DNA from: Maritimibacter dapengensis
Lineage (GTDB): Bacteria > Pseudomonadota > Alphaproteobacteria > Rhodobacterales > Rhodobacteraceae
Length of the DNA: 64,000 nt
Assembly (NCBI RefSeq): GCF_019218265.1
Contig: NZ_JAHUZE010000004.1
Coordinates: 503,181 to 567,180, forward strand
Reading direction: 5' to 3'
Position 1 is the first letter of the stretch, and the number at the start of each line of letters is the position of its first letter. The notes beneath the pieces are model-generated. The model saw nothing but the letters and a program-made list of their open reading frames with translations. It was not told where the DNA came from and did not search any database. Positions 54,448-63,620 of the stretch are shown one piece after another. The translations under genes were made by a program, and so were the position numbers.

Positions 54448-55479
54448 ATGGCAAATCGCCCCACAACCAAGGATGTCGCGCGCGAGGCAGGGGTCTCTGT
54501 TACCACTGTTGACCGCGCTTTGAACGGTCGGATGAAAGTGCGCGAGGACACGCTGCGCAAAATCGCCGAGGCCGCACATAAAGTTGGTTATCATGGGCGG
54601 GTCTTGTTGGACGAGCGGCTCGACCTGTCCAAGCCGCGCCTCAGGCTTGGGGTCGTCCTGGTCAAAGGCGGCCAGGAGTTCTACCAGAATTTTGCCCGCG
54701 AGGTCGAGGCGGCCATGGCGGCACGTTCGGACGTGCGCGGCGAGGTCATCGTGCGGTTCACCGGGTCACAGTCCCCCGACGATTTCGCCCGCGAAATGCT
54801 GGCCCTGGGCGACAAGGTCGACGCGATAGCCTGTGTGGCGATCAATCATCAGAAGCTCGACGAAACCGTGCAGGCTCTGAAGGATCGGGGCTTGCCGGTG
54901 TTTTCACTTCTGAACGACACCGCGCAGGGCATCCGCAAGATGTATCTTGGCCTGAACAACATGAAAATGGGGCGAACGGCAGCCTGGGTGCTGACACGCA
55001 CCATGCGCCGTCCGGGCAAACTTGCGGTCTTCGTGGGGGGAAATCGCTGGCACGGGCATGATCTGCGAGAGGTGGGATTCCGGTCGTTTGTCCGGGCCGA
55101 GGCGCCCGAATTTACCGTGCTTGATTCGCTGGTCAACCTTGAGACCCGGCAGGTGACCTATGAGGCGACGCTGGACCTTTTGGCCCGGCATTCCGACCTT
55201 GCGGGAATCTACGTCGCTGGCGGCGGCATGGAGGGTGCGATAAGGGCCCTTCGCGAGAAACGCCCCCCAGGCAAAGTGGGGTTGGCATGCAACGAATTAA
55301 CCGACGTAACCCGCGCCGCTTTGGCTGATGGATATGTGCAGATGGTCATGTCGACCCCGCTTGACGAACTGTGTTCGGAATTGATCGAGGCCGTGGTGGC
55401 CGCCCGGCGTGACGGTGCGAACGGCGAATCCGTGCAGCGGTTCCTCGATCCGCGCATCTACCTGCCGGAGATGCTGTAA
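54448..55479 (+). CDS. LacI-family regulator (LacI-3)
   Basis: A 343-residue repressor; HTH TTKDVAREAGVSVTTVDRAL, ligand domain with YVAGGGMEGAIRALRE. A paralogue of LacI-1. Operator-like repeats flank the gene on both sides, so it probably controls itself and the transporter operon that follows. Confidence 0.9.
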   Translation: MANRPTTKDVAREAGVSVTTVDRALNGRMKVREDTLRKIAEAAHKVGYHGRVLLDERLDLSKPRLRLGVVLVKGGQEFYQNFAREVEAAMAARSDVRGEVIVRFTGSQSPDDFAREMLALGDKVDAIACVAINHQKLDETVQALKDRGLPVFSLLNDTAQGIRKMYLGLNNMKMGRTAAWVLTRTMRRPGKLAVFVGGNRWHGHDLREVGFRSFVRAEAPEFTVLDSLVNLETRQVTYEATLDLLARHSDLAGIYVAGGGMEGAIRALREKRPPGKVGLACNELTDVTRAALADGYVQMVMSTPLDELCSELIEAVVAARRDGANGESVQRFLDPRIYLPEML

Positions 55480-55527
55480 TGACGTTAACGCGTCATTTCG
55501 CGGGTGCAGAAAACGTCATCATTGACG
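55478..55527 (+). promoter_or_regulatory. double operator ahead of transporter operon
   Basis: AATGACG-TTAACG-CGTCATT (55478-55497) and CGTCA-TCAT-TGACG (55514-55527). These share half-site TGACG with the site at 54414 and the TCAT core with the site at 47698. Confidence 0.7.
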
Positions 55528-55623
55528 CAAATACAACTGCGGCAAATTGACCGACTCGGGCAAGCTGTGGTCAGTGTCTCACCAGTTTCGGCGCTAACGC
55601 TTGCGCCGACCTGGGAGGACAGC

Positions 55624-56448
55624 ATGAAAAAAGCATTGAACCAGATGACGGTGCCGCACCTGAGCTTTGAGGCATTCCTGGACCTTGCGGCCGATCTGGG
55701 TTGTATCGGCGTCGAGGCGCGCAACGACCTGGATGGCTATGATCGCCCGCTGTTCGACGGGATGGACCCGGCCGACGCCGGTGCAATGGTCCGCGCCAAG
55801 GGGCTGCGGCTCGTGGGTTTGAGCCAGGTCTATCCGTTCAACACCTGGGACGACGAACGTGCGTCCGAAGTGCGCGACCTGATTGCCACCGCCAAGGACG
55901 CCGGGGCCGAGACCATCAGCCTGATCCCGCGCAATGACGGCACCCAAGGAGCCAATGGCGAGCGCCAGGCAAATCTGCGCATCGCCCTGAAAGACATTTA
56001 TCCGATGTTGGTCGACGCCGATATGCACGCGCTGGTCGAACCGCTTGGCTTCAACCGTTCGTCGTTGCGGTTCAAATCGGAACTCATTGAAACGATCAAG
56101 GATCTGGGCGTCGCGGATCGGGTCCGGATCGTGCACGACACCTTCCACCACATTCTGGCCGGTGGCGGTGAATTCTTTCCAGAGCACACGGGCATCGTGC
56201 ACATCTCGGCGGTGGTCGATCCGGCACTCGCTGTGGATCAGATGGAGGACGAGCATCGCGTGCTGGTGGGAGAAGAAGACCGCCTCGAGAACGCCCAACA
56301 AATCTCGGCATTGCTGGCGGCGGGCTATGACGGGCCGGTGTCCTACGAATGCTTCGCGCCTGAAACGCAACAGTTGACCAACCCGAAAGAGGCCATCGCC
56401 GCCTCCTTCGCGTTCATCGAATCCCGGATCACGGCCGAGGCCCTCTGA
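55624..56448 (+). CDS. sugar phosphate isomerase/epimerase (TIM barrel)
   Basis: A 274-residue protein of the AP-endonuclease-2/IolE-like fold, closest in appearance to hydroxypyruvate/inosose isomerase types (GCIGVEARNDL, ALVEPLGF, VHDTFHH, HISAVVD, YECFAPET). Metal ligands are likely Glu in LVEPLG, Asp-His in HDTFHH and the final Glu in SYECF. The start at 55624 has GGGAGGAC upstream. It is first in the transporter operon. Confidence 0.82.
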   Translation: MKKALNQMTVPHLSFEAFLDLAADLGCIGVEARNDLDGYDRPLFDGMDPADAGAMVRAKGLRLVGLSQVYPFNTWDDERASEVRDLIATAKDAGAETISLIPRNDGTQGANGERQANLRIALKDIYPMLVDADMHALVEPLGFNRSSLRFKSELIETIKDLGVADRVRIVHDTFHHILAGGGEFFPEHTGIVHISAVVDPALAVDQMEDEHRVLVGEEDRLENAQQISALLAAGYDGPVSYECFAPETQQLTNPKEAIAASFAFIESRITAEAL

Positions 56449-56523
56449 TCTGCGATATGCCCTGTAAAAGGGCTTCCGGCAGAGGAAAAGGTGTGCCGGA
56501 CACCAATTTTTGGGAGGACTTCC

Positions 56524-57471
56524 ATGAAAAAGACCCTTATTGCCGCCACCGCTTTCGCATCCCTTATGGGAACGTCCGCGATGGCCGAGACCGTCGGCGT
56601 GTCGATGGCGCTGTTTGACGACAACTTTCTGACCGTGCTGCGCAACGGGATCGACGAATACGCGGGCACGCTCGATGGCGTGGATGTGCAGATCGAGGAC
56701 GCGCAAAACGACGTGGCCAAGCAGCTTGACCAGATCAACAACTTCGTCGCCTCTGGCGTCGACGCGATCATCGTGAACCCGGTCGACACCTCGGCCACCG
56801 AAGCCATGACCGCCGCTGCCGCCAGCGCCAATGTGCCGCTCGTCTATGTCAACCGTCAGCCGATCAACATTGATACGCTGCCCGACAATCAGGCCTTTGT
56901 CGCATCGAACGAAGTCGACTCTGGCACGCTTGAAACCATCGAAATCTGCCGCTTGCTGGAAGAGCAGGGCAAGAACCCGGCCAACATCTACATCATGATG
57001 GGCGAACTTTCGAACCAAGCCGCCGTGCAGCGGACTGCCGACATTCACGACGTTATGGAAGCGGGTAAATGCGCCGTCGAAATGAACATCCTTGACGAGC
57101 AGACCGCCAACTGGTCGCGTGACGAAGCGCAGGATCTGATGACCAACTGGCTGTCGACGGGCGAGCCCTTCGACGCCCTGATTGCCAACAACGACGAAAT
57201 GGCCATTGGTGCCATTCAGGCGATGAAGGCCAACGGCATGTCGATGGATGACGTGGTTGTGGGCGGCATCGACGCCACGCAGGACGCTTTGGCCGCAATG
57301 GCTGCGGGTGACCTCGACGTCACCGTGCTCCAGAACGCCGCCGGTCAAGGGCAGGGCGCGCTCGACGCCGCCCTGAAACTCGCCCGTGGCGAAGATGTGG
57401 ATCAGAAGGTCTGGGTGCCCTTCGAGTTGGTGACGCCGGCCAATATCGACGACTACACGTCGAAAAACTGA
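56524..57471 (+). CDS. sugar/inositol-type periplasmic binding protein 2
   Basis: A 315-residue protein: signal peptide ending AMAE (about 1-22), body with IEDAQNDVAKQLDQINNFVA and ANNDEMAIGAIQAM. A paralogue of the protein at 53356. It lies directly ahead of the permease and ATPase. A short GCCCT/AGGGC hairpin (56459-56473) lies upstream. Confidence 0.92.
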   Translation: MKKTLIAATAFASLMGTSAMAETVGVSMALFDDNFLTVLRNGIDEYAGTLDGVDVQIEDAQNDVAKQLDQINNFVASGVDAIIVNPVDTSATEAMTAAAASANVPLVYVNRQPINIDTLPDNQAFVASNEVDSGTLETIEICRLLEEQGKNPANIYIMMGELSNQAAVQRTADIHDVMEAGKCAVEMNILDEQTANWSRDEAQDLMTNWLSTGEPFDALIANNDEMAIGAIQAMKANGMSMDDVVVGGIDATQDALAAMAAGDLDVTVLQNAAGQGQGALDAALKLARGEDVDQKVWVPFELVTPANIDDYTSKN

Positions 57472-57493
57472 TCCAGACGGATCGCTGAAAACA

Positions 57494-57519
57494 CGGGGCG
57501 GCAGGCATTCTGCCGTCCT
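57494..57519 (+). promoter_or_regulatory. stem-loop between binding protein and permease
   Basis: CGGCAG-GCATT-CTGCCG (57499-57515) with mostly paired flanks and no T run. Such structures often let the binding protein be made in excess of the permease. Confidence 0.5.
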
Positions 57520-57559
57520 TGCAAGGCCCAAAAATGGAGGGCCACATGGGGAGGAAGCC

Positions 57560-58633
57560 ATGTCCGAATCGACGCATGGAATTGGGGGTTTGACGTTCGA
57601 CGCGAAAAAACGCGCCCGCCCCCCGGAATTGAACGTTCTGTTCGCTCTGATCTTGATTATCGGCGTGTTCGAACTGCTCGGCGCGTTTCTGATGGGCCAG
57701 AGCTTCCTGTTCGACAGCGCGGACCGCTTTGACTCATTTCTGAACGAAGCCCGCCTCAAAATCATTATTCTTCAGGTGTCGATCATCGGGATCATCGCGA
57801 TCGGATCTACACAGGTCATCATCTCGGGCGGGATCGACCTGTCACCGGGATCGGTGGTTGGTCTAACCGCCATGATCGCAATGTCGTTCGCACAGGTGGC
57901 CGAGGTGAACGGCAACCCCAATCCCAAGGCCGTATTCGGCCCTGCCTGGATGGATCTTCCGGCCATAGTGCCGCTTGTGGTCGGGCTTTCCGTCGGGATC
58001 GCCGCCGGTCTGATCAACGGGCTGCTCATCGCATACACCCGCATCCCCCCTTTCATCGCGACGCTGGGGATGATGGTGACCGCACGCGGGGCCGCCAAGT
58101 GGTGGACCAAGGGCCAGCCCGTATCGTTCCCAACCGAAGGCTATGCCTCGATCGGTCAGGGTATGATGCCGGTCTTGCTGTTCATCCTGCTGGCAGTCCT
58201 GTTCGCTCTGATTCTTCGGTTCACCGTCTACGGCAAACGCACCTATGCGATCGGCTCCAACGAAGACGCCGCCCGGATGTCGGGTATCAACGTCGCCCGC
58301 CACAAGGTCCTGGTCTATACCATCGCAGGTGCCTTGGCCGCCTTTGCCGCCGTGGTTCTGTCGGCCAAGAACCTGACCGCGCAGGCAGGCATGGGTGTGA
58401 TGTACGAACTCGACGCCATCGCCATGACCGTCATCGGCGGCGTGAGCCTTGCCGGTGGGCGTGGTTCGATTGTCGGCACCGTTCTGGGCGCTCTGATCTT
58501 TGGCGTAATCATCTCGGGTTTCACGTTTCTGCGCCTCGACGCCTATTACCAAGAGATGGTCAAGGGCGCGATCATCGTGGGGGCCGTCGTTCTCGACCAG
58601 TGGCGTCAAGGCCGCATGGCCGCGAAGATGTAA
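57560..58633 (+). CDS. sugar ABC transporter permease
   Basis: A 357-residue membrane protein of the RbsC/XylH family with about 8-10 helices. STQVIISGGIDLSPGSVVGL, AYTRIPPFIATLGMM and GGVSLAGGRGSIVGT are the family blocks. It pairs with the ATPase 11 bases downstream and serves two binding proteins. Confidence 0.94.
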   Translation: MSESTHGIGGLTFDAKKRARPPELNVLFALILIIGVFELLGAFLMGQSFLFDSADRFDSFLNEARLKIIILQVSIIGIIAIGSTQVIISGGIDLSPGSVVGLTAMIAMSFAQVAEVNGNPNPKAVFGPAWMDLPAIVPLVVGLSVGIAAGLINGLLIAYTRIPPFIATLGMMVTARGAAKWWTKGQPVSFPTEGYASIGQGMMPVLLFILLAVLFALILRFTVYGKRTYAIGSNEDAARMSGINVARHKVLVYTIAGALAAFAAVVLSAKNLTAQAGMGVMYELDAIAMTVIGGVSLAGGRGSIVGTVLGALIFGVIISGFTFLRLDAYYQEMVKGAIIVGAVVLDQWRQGRMAAKM

Positions 58634-58644
58634 GGGAGGACATC

Positions 58645-59478
58645 ATGAGCGATCTACAAACCAATATTTCGAGCGGTGAGTTTCCCCATGACGCCCCCGG
58701 CACGTCCGATGTCATTCTGGAAACCCGAGGTCTGACCAAACACTATGGCGGCGTACACGCTCTGGAGAATGCTAATTTCACCCTGCGCAAGGGCGAACAC
58801 GTGGCGATCATGGGCGACAACGGGGCGGGCAAATCCACTTTCGTGCGCCAGATCACCGGGGTCGAACAATTCACCCGTGGCGAGATCATCTTCGACGGGA
58901 AGAACGTGAAGTTCGAAAACCCGATGGAGGCGCGTCAGGCCGGGATCGAAACCGTGTTCCAGACGCTGGCGCTGGCCGATCAGCTGGACGTGCCGGACAA
59001 CCTGTTTCTGGGGCGCGAGCTGGTGAAGTTCAAACTGGGGCCGTTCTCGATCCTCGATTACAAGGCCATGCGCGAACGGACCATGGAGGCCTTGGTGAAG
59101 ACCGGGGTCAAGATCCCAAACATCCGCGGCACCATCGAACGGATGTCGGGTGGCCAGCGTCAGTGCGTTGCCATCGCCCGCACCGCGACGTTCCATTCGA
59201 AGCTAACCATCATGGACGAGCCGACCGCGGCGCTTGGCGTGCAGGAAACCGCACAGGTCGAGAACATCATCCGCACCTTGAAAGAACAGGGCGAGCCCCT
59301 GATCCTCATCAGCCACAACATGCGGCAGGTGATGGACTTGTGCGACCGTATCGTGGTGTTCCGCCGCGGCCGCATCTGCGCCGATATCGACATCACCGCA
59401 GGCGACGTCACAGGCGAAGAGGTGGTCGCTTATATCACGGGCGCCAAGACGCAACCGCAATTCGAAGACGCAGCCTAA
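58645..59478 (+). CDS. sugar ABC transporter ATPase (single domain)
   Basis: 277 residues: Walker A GDNGAGKST (near 54), signature MSGGQRQ near 169, Walker B LTIMDEP near 190, switch His in LISHN. It has one nucleotide-binding domain, unlike the double-domain RbsA/XylG type, so it must act as a homodimer. The start at 58645 has AAGGGAGGAC upstream. Confidence 0.94.
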   Translation: MSDLQTNISSGEFPHDAPGTSDVILETRGLTKHYGGVHALENANFTLRKGEHVAIMGDNGAGKSTFVRQITGVEQFTRGEIIFDGKNVKFENPMEARQAGIETVFQTLALADQLDVPDNLFLGRELVKFKLGPFSILDYKAMRERTMEALVKTGVKIPNIRGTIERMSGGQRQCVAIARTATFHSKLTIMDEPTAALGVQETAQVENIIRTLKEQGEPLILISHNMRQVMDLCDRIVVFRRGRICADIDITAGDVTGEEVVAYITGAKTQPQFEDAA

Positions 59479-59540
59479 CCTCCCGGGCGGGTCGGGGAAA
59501 TTGCCTCCCGGCCTGCCGATTAGGCTTTACGGAGATCAAC

Positions 59541-60575
59541 ATGAAACTTGGTCTGGTCGGATATGGCTTTGGTGGCCGCGTTTTTCACGCGCCCTTCATC
59601 CGCGCCGCAGAAGGTGTCGAGATCGCGGGCGTGGTCGCACGGTCGCCGGACAAGATCGCCGCATTGGCCAGCGAGCTGCCCGGCGTGCCGGTCTATGCCA
59701 GCCTGACCGAGATGATCGTGGCGGGCGGTGTCGAGGTGGTGACGATCACGACCCCGCCCGAGACCCACAAGCCGCTCGTGCTCGAAGCGATTGCGGCGGG
59801 GCTTCACGTCGTCTGCGACAAACCCTTTGCCCCGACACTTCCCGATGCTATCGAGATGGCCGAGGCCGCCCGCGCGACCGGAGTTCTTTTGAACGTGTTT
59901 CACAATCGCCGCTGGGACAGCGATTTTGCCACGTTTCGTGCTTTGGTCGAGGATGGGCGTCTGGGGCAGGTGCTTAGGGTCCACAACCGGATGGATTTCG
60001 ACGACCCCGGCACGCTCGAAGCCGGGCCCGGTGGCGGGCTCTTGCGTGATCTGGGCAGTCATATCGTCGATCAGATGCTGGTGGCCTTTGGCCCTGCGGT
60101 TTCGGTATCGGGACAGGTCGACCATGTCAGCCTCGATGCGGGCGACACCGACGCGAGTTTCGCGCTCCACCTCACCCACGAAAGCGGCACGCACAGCTAC
60201 ATAACGGCGACGAAAATCCACCACTTCACGGAACGTGAAATCCGCGCCTATGGCACCCTGGGGACCTATGTGGCGAATGGCACCGACGTGCAGGCTCGCA
60301 GCGTGATCGAAGGCACTGCGCCGCACAACGGTCCGGGCTGGGGCATCGAACCCAAGGCGGGCTGGGGCAGGCTTCACACCAGCGCGGGCGCCGAAACGAT
60401 CCCTTGCCTCCAGTCGCGCATTCAAGACCTGTACACCGACTTCGCGCGCGCTGTGCGCGGCGGCGGCGACGGGCCGGTCCCATTGGCAGGCGCGCTTCAT
60501 ACCGTGGCCGTGCTGGATGCAGCCCGCGAGGCGGCCCGCGACGGGCGCACCGTCTATCTGAACAAGACCCACTGA
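59541..60575 (+). CDS. Gfo/Idh/MocA oxidoreductase 1
   Basis: A 344-residue NAD(P)-dependent dehydrogenase. Nucleotide fold GLVGYGFGGRVFHAPF near 4; CDKPFAP near 93 holds the conserved Lys; RDLGSHIVDQML provides the active His. The FHAPFI start is typical of the YdgJ-type subgroup. It probably oxidises an inositol-like intermediate. Confidence 0.88.
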   Translation: MKLGLVGYGFGGRVFHAPFIRAAEGVEIAGVVARSPDKIAALASELPGVPVYASLTEMIVAGGVEVVTITTPPETHKPLVLEAIAAGLHVVCDKPFAPTLPDAIEMAEAARATGVLLNVFHNRRWDSDFATFRALVEDGRLGQVLRVHNRMDFDDPGTLEAGPGGGLLRDLGSHIVDQMLVAFGPAVSVSGQVDHVSLDAGDTDASFALHLTHESGTHSYITATKIHHFTEREIRAYGTLGTYVANGTDVQARSVIEGTAPHNGPGWGIEPKAGWGRLHTSAGAETIPCLQSRIQDLYTDFARAVRGGGDGPVPLAGALHTVAVLDAAREAARDGRTVYLNKTH

Positions 60576-60607
60576 CACGCCCAACACCGGCTTCTGGAGA
60601 GACCACA

Positions 60608-61600
60608 ATGACCACTCGTTTTGCCATTCTCGGCGCTGGCCGCATCGGACAAGTTCACGCCCGTGCCGTTACTTCGAATACGGCGGCCCGCCTCGTTGCG
60701 ATCGCCGAACCCTTTGCCGATGCCGCCCAGAAGGTCGCCGCGCAATACGGCTGTGACATACGCTCCATCGACGAGATCGCCACCTCCGACGATGTCGACG
60801 CCGTGGTCATCTGCACTCCCACCGACACTCATGCCGACTTGATCGAGCAATTCGCCCGTGCTGGAAAGGCCGTCTTTTGCGAAAAGCCCGTAGATCTGGC
60901 GGTGGACCGCGTAAAGGCCGCACTCGCCATCGTCGAGGCGGAAAACGCGGCTCTGATGGTCGGTTTCAATCGACGGTTCGACCCGGACTTCATGGCGCTT
61001 AAAGCCGCTATCGACGAGGGCCGGATCGGCGACGTTGAAATGATTACCATCACCTCGCGGGATCCCGGCGCACCGCCTGCCGAATACATCAAGGTGTCTG
61101 GCGGCATTTTCCGCGACATGACGATCCACGATTTCGATGTGGCGCGCTGGCTCCTGGGCGAAGAGATCAAGACGGTCTATGCCGCCGCCTCGGTCCTGAC
61201 CGACCCCGAGATCGGCACCCTTGGCGACTACGACAGCGCCAACGTGGTGCTTACGACAGCCTCGGGCAAGCAGTGCACAATCACCAACAGCCGCCGCGCC
61301 TCCTATGGTTATGACCAGCGGATCGAAGTGCTTGGGTCCAAGGGTATGGTCGCGGCCAAGAACACCGCCGAAGCGAATATCCTTATGGCGGACGAGGCCG
61401 GGTTCCACGAGCCTCCGCTGCTCAATTTCTTCATGACCCGCTACACGGCAGCCTATGCCAACGAAATCGCGGCCTTCGTCGCCTCGATTGAGGATGGCGC
61501 ACCGATGCCGACGACCGGCAAAGATGGCCTGAAGGCGCTGGAACTCGCCGAGGCCGCTCTGGAGTCCGTACGCACCGCTGCTGCTGTCACGCTGGACTAA
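60608..61600 (+). CDS. iolG: inositol 2-dehydrogenase-like (IolG)
   Basis: A 330-residue Gfo/Idh/MocA protein of the myo-inositol dehydrogenase type. Nucleotide motif LGAGRIGQVHAR, CEKPVDL with the catalytic Lys, GFNRRFDPDF, and DMTIHDFDVARWLLGE with the Asp-His pair match IolG. It oxidises myo-inositol to 2-keto-inositol with NAD. It is 32 bases after the previous dehydrogenase. Confidence 0.88.
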   Translation: MTTRFAILGAGRIGQVHARAVTSNTAARLVAIAEPFADAAQKVAAQYGCDIRSIDEIATSDDVDAVVICTPTDTHADLIEQFARAGKAVFCEKPVDLAVDRVKAALAIVEAENAALMVGFNRRFDPDFMALKAAIDEGRIGDVEMITITSRDPGAPPAEYIKVSGGIFRDMTIHDFDVARWLLGEEIKTVYAAASVLTDPEIGTLGDYDSANVVLTTASGKQCTITNSRRASYGYDQRIEVLGSKGMVAAKNTAEANILMADEAGFHEPPLLNFFMTRYTAAYANEIAAFVASIEDGAPMPTTGKDGLKALELAEAALESVRTAAAVTLD

Positions 61601-61655
61601 GAACTCGAAGCCAACCGATCCGAGAACCGCGCGTGAGACCTGAAAGGCACAAGAG

Positions 61656-62555
61656 ATGAAAATCGCCCTCGACCCGTTTATGCATCGCCACCTCTCGCTC
61701 GAAGAGTTGCCGTCGAAGGTCAAAGAGCTTGGCTACGACTGGATCGAGCTGTCGCCGCGTGGCGACTTCCTTGAGTGGTTCAAAGCCCCGCGTGTCTTTC
61801 CCGACCGCATCAAGAGCTTCAAGAAGGCGCTGAAGGATGCGGACGTGGGGATCGCCACGCTGCTGCCGATGTATCGCTGGGCCTCGAACGACGAGGACGA
61901 GCGCAAGGCCGCCGTGAAGCATTGGAAGCGCGCCATCGAGATCGCGGTCGAGATGGAAGTGGACACGATGAATTCCGAATTCGGCCGTGGCCCGCACCCG
62001 GACAAAGGCACCTGCTACTGCTGCCACACCGGGTCGATGATCGAAGCCTGCGAGGATGCCTGGTGGCGGTCGATGGACGAGCTAGTACCTATCTTCGAGC
62101 GTGAGGGCATCAACCTTCACATCGAGCCGCACCCCGAGGACTGGGTCGAGACGCTTCAGCCGTCGGTGGACCTCATCCGCACCGTAAACTCGGACCGCGT
62201 GAAATTCCTCTACTGCACGCCGCACACCTTCTATTTCGGTGACGATACGGTCGCGATGCTCAAGGAATGCGCGGATGTGCTGGCCCATGTCCACATCGCC
62301 GACACGTTCAACCACAAGGCCAGCTCCGGCCTGCGCTACATCATCAACCCGCCGGGCTCGACCGCGCGCGTGCACCAGCATCTGAACATCGGGCAGGGCG
62401 AAGTGCCGTGGGACGATTTCTACCGCACGCTCGCCGAGATCGGCTTCGACGGAATCATGACCGCCTGCGTTTTCGCCTGGGAAGAAAAGGCCGACGAGAG
62501 CGGCACGTTCATGCGCGCAGAGATGCAGCGCTACATCGACAAATACTTCGACTGA
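61656..62555 (+). CDS. MocC/IolE-like sugar isomerase
   Basis: A 299-residue TIM-barrel isomerase. DWIELSPRGDFLEWF, NSEFGRGPHPDKGTCYCCH, LHIEPHPEDWVETLQP and HVHIADTF carry the likely metal ligands Glu, Asp and His. This subgroup resembles MocC of rhizopine-degrading rhizobia and inosose dehydratase IolE. Confidence 0.82.
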   Translation: MKIALDPFMHRHLSLEELPSKVKELGYDWIELSPRGDFLEWFKAPRVFPDRIKSFKKALKDADVGIATLLPMYRWASNDEDERKAAVKHWKRAIEIAVEMEVDTMNSEFGRGPHPDKGTCYCCHTGSMIEACEDAWWRSMDELVPIFEREGINLHIEPHPEDWVETLQPSVDLIRTVNSDRVKFLYCTPHTFYFGDDTVAMLKECADVLAHVHIADTFNHKASSGLRYIINPPGSTARVHQHLNIGQGEVPWDDFYRTLAEIGFDGIMTACVFAWEEKADESGTFMRAEMQRYIDKYFD

Positions 62556-62592
62556 CTCTGAAAGACGCGCGACATCTCTGAAGGACGAGACC

Positions 62593-63603
62593 ATGAATGA
62601 AGAGCTGAAAATCGGTGTGATCGGAACCGGCATGATCGGGCAGGACCACATCCGCCGTATTACCGAGGTGCTGTCGGGAGCGCGCGTCACCGCTGTGACC
62701 GATGCCGACCGGACCCGCGCCGAAGAGGTCGGGGCACGGCGCGGGGCAACGGTGTTCGCGGACTCCGCCAGCCTGATCTCAAGCGACGATGTGGACGCGG
62801 TGATGATCTGTAGCTGGGGGCCGGCCCATATCGACGCTGTCTTGCCCGCCTTGGCGGCCGGCAAGCCGGTCTTCGTGGAAAAGCCGCTCGCGACCTCGCA
62901 GGGAGACTGTGTGAAAATCATCGAGGCCGAAGTGGCCGCCGGGAAACGTCTGATTCAGATCGGATATATGCGGCGCTATGATGCCGCCTATGCTGCGCTC
63001 AAGGCCACGATCGACAGCGGCGCCATTGGCGCGCCGCTTATGTATCACTCGGCGCATCGCAACGCGTCGGTGCCGCCCGATCTTTATACCGACGACATGG
63101 CGATTGCCGATACGATGGTGCACGACATCGACGTGGCGCGGTTCCTTTTGGATGAAGAAGTGTCCCAAATCCGTGTGATCGCGGGGCGCAAGAACTCGGT
63201 CGGAGGCGCCTTGCGCGACCCGATCCTTGGCGTGATGGAGATGTCCGGCGGCGCGATCGTGACTGTCGAGGTCAGTGTGAACATCGGCTATGGCTATGAC
63301 ATTCGCGGCGAGGTCTCGGGCGAAACCGGCACCGCGGAACTCGCCGAAAGCAACCATGTGGTCGTCAAATCCGGTGACGGCTTTGCCGGACGGGTGCCCG
63401 CCGACTGGCGCGAGCGGTTCATCGAAGCCTACGACACCGAAGTGCAGGATTTCATCGACAATGCCAGAAAAGGCGTGGTCGGCGGACCATCGGCCTGGGA
63501 CGGATACGCCATTCAGGTCGTCTCGGATGCCGGGATCGAAGCCGCCCGAAGTGGTCGAGCCGTGCCCTGCGCCATGATCGAAAAACCCACGCTATACAAC
63601 TGA
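62593..63603 (+). CDS. Gfo/Idh/MocA oxidoreductase 2 (inositol dehydrogenase-like)
   Basis: A 336-residue dehydrogenase. GVIGTGMIGQDHIRRI, VEKPLATSQ, GYMRRYDAAYAALK and DTMVHDIDVARFLLDE are the same motif set as IolG. A third dehydrogenase suggests successive or alternative cyclitol oxidations. Confidence 0.88.
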   Translation: MNEELKIGVIGTGMIGQDHIRRITEVLSGARVTAVTDADRTRAEEVGARRGATVFADSASLISSDDVDAVMICSWGPAHIDAVLPALAAGKPVFVEKPLATSQGDCVKIIEAEVAAGKRLIQIGYMRRYDAAYAALKATIDSGAIGAPLMYHSAHRNASVPPDLYTDDMAIADTMVHDIDVARFLLDEEVSQIRVIAGRKNSVGGALRDPILGVMEMSGGAIVTVEVSVNIGYGYDIRGEVSGETGTAELAESNHVVVKSGDGFAGRVPADWRERFIEAYDTEVQDFIDNARKGVVGGPSAWDGYAIQVVSDAGIEAARSGRAVPCAMIEKPTLYN

Positions 63604-63620
63604 GACAGGCGAGCGATCCC

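Noticed and set aside
55594..57765. Long minus-strand frame (723 codons) opposite the isomerase and binding protein genes
   Set aside because: Antisense shadow spanning two well-supported plus-strand genes and their gap.
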